Positions 24,281 through 28,087 of a DNA stretch of 28,087 nucleotides are shown in pieces (the stretch's first letter is position 1; each line of letters starts with the position of its first letter). The DNA comes from Saccoglossus kowalevskii. Lineage: Eukaryota > Hemichordata > Enteropneusta > Harrimaniidae. The stretch lies in contig NW_003141178.1 in assembly GCF_000003605.2 (NCBI RefSeq), positions 1-28,087 of the forward strand. Direction: 5' to 3'. Under the pieces are notes generated by a model. The model was given only the letters and a program-made list of their open reading frames with translations. It was not told where the DNA came from and did not search any database. The translations under genes and the position numbers were made by a program.

Positions 24281-25450
24281 GTGGGATTACTTATTCCGGT
24301 AGTATACAACACCCACAGAGTGGAATTACTTATTCCAGTAGTATACAACACCCACAGAGTTGGATTACTTATTCCAGTAGTATACAACAGCCACAGAGTG
24401 GGATTACTTATTCCGGTAGTATACAACACCCACAGAGTGGAATTACTTATTCCAGTAGTATACAACACCCACAGAGTGGGATTACTTATTCCGGTAGTAT
24501 ACAACACCCACAGAGTGGAATTACTTATTCCGGTAGTATACAACAGCCACAGAGTGGAATTACTTATTCCAGTAGTATACAACACCCACAGAGTGGAATT
24601 ACTTATTCCAGTAGTATACAACACCCACAGAGTGGAATTACTTATTCCAGTAGTATACAACACCCACAGAGTGGGATTACTTATTCCAGTAGTATACAAC
24701 ACCCACAGAGTGGGATTACTTATTCCAGTAGTATACAACACCCACAGAGTGGAATTACTTATTCCGGTAGTATACAACAGCCACAGAGTGGAATTACTTA
24801 TTCCAGTAGTATACAACACCCACAGAGTTGGATTACTTATTCCAGTAGTATACAACACCCACAGAGTGGGATTACTTATTCCGGTAGTATACAACACCCA
24901 CAGAGTGGGATTACTTATTCCAGTAGTATACAACACCCACAGAGTGGAATTACTTATTCCGGTAGTATACAACAGCCACAGAGTGGAATTACTTATTCCA
25001 GTAGTATACAACACCCACAGAGTGGAATTACTTATTCCGGTAGAATACAACACCCACAGAGTGGAATTACTTATTCCGGTAGTATACAACACCCACAGAG
25101 TGGGATTACTTATTCCGGTAGTATACAACAGCCACAGAGTGGAATTACTTATTCCAGTAGTATACAACACCCACAGAGTTGGATTACTTATTCCAGTAGT
25201 ATACAACACCCACAGAGTGGAATTACTTATTCCAGTAGTATACAACACCCACAGAGTGGAATTACTTATTCCGGTAGTATACAACAGCCACAGAGTGGAA
25301 TTACTTATTCCAGTAGTATACAACACCCACAGAGTGGAATTACTTATTCCAGTAGTATACAACACCCACAGAGTGGAATTACTTATTCCAGTAGTATACA
25401 ACACCCACAGAGTTGGATTACTTATTCCAGTAGTATACAACACCCACAGA
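24281..25450. repeat. Higher-order repeat, copy B (30 monomers)
   Basis: It follows copy A directly and matches it through the E variant (25,022), except for one G-type monomer missing from the run of three near 24.7 kb. It is shorter than copy A: after the A-CCGG/S monomer at 25,256 it has three A and a T, then restarts as copy D at 25,451. Confidence 0.85.
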
Positions 25451-26659
25451 GTGGGATTACTTATTCCGGTAGTATACAACACCCACAGAGTGGAATTACT
25501 TATTCCAGTAGTATACAACACCCACAGAGTTGGATTACTTATTCCAGTAGTATACAACAGCCACAGAGTGGGATTACTTATTCCGGTAGTATACAACACC
25601 CACAGAGTGGAATTACTTATTCCAGTAGTATACAACACCCACAGAGTGGGATTACTTATTCCGGTAGTATACAACACCCACAGAGTGGAATTACTTATTC
25701 CGGTAGTATACAACAGCCACAGAGTGGAATTACTTATTCCAGTAGTATACAACACCCACAGAGTGGAATTACTTATTCCAGTAGTATACAACACCCACAG
25801 AGTGGAATTACTTATTCCAGTAGTATACAACACCCACAGAGTGGGATTACTTATTCCAGTAGTATACAACACCCACAGAGTGGGATTACTTATTCCAGTA
25901 GTATACAACACCCACAGAGTGGGATTACTTATTCCAGTAGTATACAACACCCACAGAGTGGAATTACTTATTCCGGTAGTATACAACAGCCACAGAGTGG
26001 AATTACTTATTCCAGTAGTATACAACACCCACAGAGTGGAATTACTTATTCCGGTAGAATACAACACCCACAGAGTGGAATTACTTATTCCGGTAGTATA
26101 CAACACCCACAGAGTGGGATTACTTATTCCGGTAGTATACAACAGCCACAGAGTGGAATTACTTATTCCAGTAGTATACAACACCCACAGAGTTGGATTA
26201 CTTATTCCAGTAGTATACAACACCCACAGAGTGGAATTACTTATTCCAGTAGTATACAACACCCACAGAGTGGAATTACTTATTCCGGTAGTATACAACA
26301 GCCACAGAGTGGAATTACTTATTCCAGTAGTATACAACACCCACAGAGTGGAATTACTTATTCCAGTAGTATACAACACCCACAGAGTGGAATTACTTAT
26401 TCCAGTAGTATACAACACCCACAGAGTTGGATTACTTATTCCAGTAGTATACAACACCCACAGAGTGGAATTACTTATTCCAGTAGTATACAACACCCAC
26501 AGAGTGGAATTACTTATTCCAGTAGTATACAACACCCACAGAGTTGGATTACTTATTCCAGTAGTATACAACACCCACAGAGTGGAATTACTTATTCCAG
26601 TAGTATACAACACCCACAGAGTGGAATTACTTATTCCGGTAGTATACAACAGCCACAGA
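25451..26659. repeat. Higher-order repeat, copy D (31 monomers)
   Basis: It starts G-CCGG, A, T with S (25,529), as in the other copies. It lacks the five monomers A, T, G-CCGG, G, A-CCGG/S that precede the E variant elsewhere, so E follows at 26,036. It ends with A, A, T runs at 26,426-26,620 and an A-CCGG/S monomer at 26,621. Confidence 0.8.
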
Positions 26660-27517
26660 GTGGGATTACTTATTCCAGTAGTATACAACACCCACAGAGT
26701 GGGATTACTTATTCCGGTAGTATACAACACCCACAGAGTGGGATTACTTATTCCAGTAGTATACAACACCCACAGAGTGGGATTACTTATTCCAGTAGTA
26801 TACAACACCCACAGAGTGGGATTACTTATTCCGGTAGTATACAACACCCACAGAGTGGGGTTACTTATTCCAGTAGTATACAACACCCACAGAGTGGGAT
26901 TACTTATTCCGGTAGTATACAACACCCACAGAGTGGGATTACTTATTCCAGTAGTATACAACACCCACAGAGTGGGATTACTTATTCCGGTAGTATACAA
27001 CACCCACAGAGTGGAATTACTTATTCTGGTAGTATACAACACCCACAGAGTGGGATTACTTATTCCAGTAGTATACAACACCCACAGAGTGGGATTACTT
27101 ATTCCAGTAGTATACAACACCCACAGAGTGGGATTACTTATTCCAGTAGTATACAACACCCACAGAGTGGGATTACTTATTCCGGTAGTATACAACACCC
27201 ACAGAGTGGGATTACTTATTCCAGTAGTATACAACACCCACAGAGTGGGATTACTTATTCCGGTAGTATACAACACCCACAGAGTGGAATTACTTATTCT
27301 GGTAGTATACAACACCCACAGAGTGGAATTACTTATTCCAGTAGTATACAACACCCACAGAGTGGGATTACTTATTCCAGTAGTATACAACACCCACAGA
27401 GTGGAATTACTTATTCCGGTAGTATACAACACCCACAGAGTGGGATTACTTATTCCGGTAGTATACAACACCCACAGAGTGGGATTACTTATTCCGGTAG
27501 TATACAACACCCACAGA
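26660..27517. repeat. G-rich segment without T-type or S monomers
   Basis: Twenty-two monomers are mostly G-type with mixed CCAG and CCGG. A local 7-monomer (273-bp) repeat is marked by G, G-CCGG, A with TTCTGG at 26,933-27,049 and 27,206-27,322. One monomer has GTGGGGTTAC (26,855). Confidence 0.75.
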
Positions 27518-28087
27518 GTGGAATTACTTATTCCAGTAGTATACAACACCCACAGAGTGGAATTACTTATTCCAGTAGTATACAACACCCACAGAGTGGG
27601 ATTACTTATTCCAGTAGTATACAACACCCACAGAGTGGGATTACTTATTCCGGTAGGATACAACACCCACAGAGTGGGATTACTTATTCCGGTAGTATAC
27701 AACACCCACAGAGTTGGATTACTTATTCCGGTAGTATACAACACCCATAGAGTGGAATTACTTATTCCAGTAGTATACAACACCCACAGAGTGGAATTAC
27801 TTATTCCAGTAGTATACAACACCCACAGAGTGGGATTACTTATTCCAGTAGTTTACAACACCCACAGAGTGGGATTACTTATTCCAGTAGTATACAACAC
27901 CCACAGAGTGGAATTACTTATTCCAGTAGTATACAACACCCACAGAGTGGGATTACTTATTCCAGTAGTATACAACACCCACAGAGTGGAATTACTTATT
28001 CCAGTAGTATACAACACCCACAGAGTGGGATTACTTATTCCAGTAGTATACAACACCCACAGAGTGGGATTACTTATTCCAGTAGTG
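27518..28087. repeat. Copy of 17,259-17,828 at the right edge
   Basis: GGTAGGATAC (27,635), CATAG (TAG 27,748-27,750) and GTTTACAAC (27,851) lie at +10,259 bp from their partners. All fourteen monomer types after 27,557 agree. The copy runs off the window. The final base is G where the copy at 17,828 has A. Confidence 0.9.

Larger units (their letters stand above)
8..28086. repeat. Giant 39-bp satellite array, about 720 monomers
   Basis: The whole window is a head-to-tail array of a 39-bp monomer in a single orientation. The anchor GTG is at 22 and the last one is at 28,025. The distance of 28,003 bp equals 718 x 39 plus 1, and the extra base is the net result of eight small indels. Monomers differ mainly at positions 2-5 (GTGGG, GTGGA, GTTGG, GAGGG), 18 (A/G), 22-25 and 32 (C/G). 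GC content is about 41%. No non-repeat sequence interrupts it, so every gene-free stretch here is this satellite. It is probably eukaryotic heterochromatic or centromere-associated DNA; that is inferred from array size and nested organisation. The family is not recognised. Frames open across it reflect only the fact that 39 is a multiple of three and are not annotated as genes. Confidence 0.97.

Noticed and set aside
18436-27822. Reverse-strand open frame of more than 3,000 codons with 13-residue repeats
   Set aside because: It follows from a 39-bp period and a monomer with no stop in that frame. Other frames are open over the same bases, there is no unique start region, domain or stop context, and variants are not biased to silent sites.
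22-28063. CRISPR array
   Set aside because: There are no unique spacers. The full 39-bp period is conserved, so nothing alternates with a constant repeat.
22-28063. CENP-B-box-like site around TTCCGG
   Set aside because: The known box needs TTCG, then A, then CGGG at set spacing. The monomer has TTCCGGTAG or TTCCAGTAG and lacks those core bases.
22-28063. Rho-independent terminators at CCCAC-AGA-GTGGG
   Set aside because: The stem is only five pairs, has no following T tract, and recurs with every G-type monomer.
8-28086. Telomeric repeat array
   Set aside because: The period is 39 bp, with no short G-rich telomere-like unit.
8-28086. Transposon, tRNA or rRNA sequence within the array
   Set aside because: Every stretch read falls into the 39-bp monomer with point changes. 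No non-satellite segment longer than a few bases was found.
28087-28087. Right boundary of the array at the final G
   Set aside because: Only one base departs from the expected A, which equals an ordinary substitution. It cannot be taken as an array end.

Overview
This window is one uninterrupted tandem-repeat (satellite) array. From base 8 to base 28,086 it consists of a 39-bp monomer: 718 complete copies between the first GTG at 22 and the last anchor GTG at 28,025, plus partial copies at both ends. I find no gene, RNA gene, transposable element, CRISPR array or unique sequence of any size. An array of about 720 near-identical monomers with nested higher-order structure points to a eukaryotic genome, probably a heterochromatic, pericentromeric, centromeric or subtelomeric block. 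I do not recognise the satellite family and cannot name the organism.

Monomer. I number it from the GTG that follows CCCACAGA. Positions 1-10 are GTGGGATTAC, 11-18 are TTATTCCA, 19-27 are GTAGTATAC and 28-39 are AACACCCACAGA. It is about 41% GC. Most variation is at a few sites. The 5' end is GTGGGA (G-type), GTGGAA (A-type), GTTGGA (T-type) or GAGGGA (R-type). Position 18 is A or G (CCAG or CCGG). Position 23 is T, or rarely A (E variant) or G. Position 32 is C or G (S variant, CAACAGCC). Rarer private variants act as markers for tracing duplicated blocks.

Open frames. Because 39 = 3 x 13, any frame without a stop in one monomer stays open for kilobases. Two forward frames and one reverse frame are open at once, giving peptides such as LLIPVVYNTHRVG, ITYSSSIQHPQSG and VLYTTGISNPTLW over and over. 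I treat all of these, including the reverse frame of more than 3,000 codons, as artefacts.

Layout. The array is a mosaic of blocks copied within itself. From left to right: 22-1,580 is T-rich and shared with 10.7-12.1 and 13.1-13.7 kb. 1,660-2,790 is an alternating CCTATTCTAG block plus R-type monomers, shared with 8,016-9,146. 2,791-4,914 is R-type and AGGGTGG-rich, with four indels, and is partly shared with 14.9-15.5 kb. 4,935-8,015 is a G/A mixture almost without T-type. 9,069-10,550 holds 10-mer (390-bp) higher-order repeats and is shared with 21.3-22.8 kb. 10,551-14,919 is T/E/S-rich. 15,465-18,389 is a tandem duplication of a 37-38-monomer unit. 18,470-26,659 is rich in the S variant, with a higher-order repeat of up to 44 monomers. 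26,660-27,517 is G-rich with no T-type. 27,518-28,087 repeats 17,259-17,828. Eight small indels shift the repeat phase, and several sit exactly at block boundaries. The last 9.6 kb has none.

No genes work together here. The biological content is the evolutionary history of the array: unequal exchange, block amplification and CpG decay.
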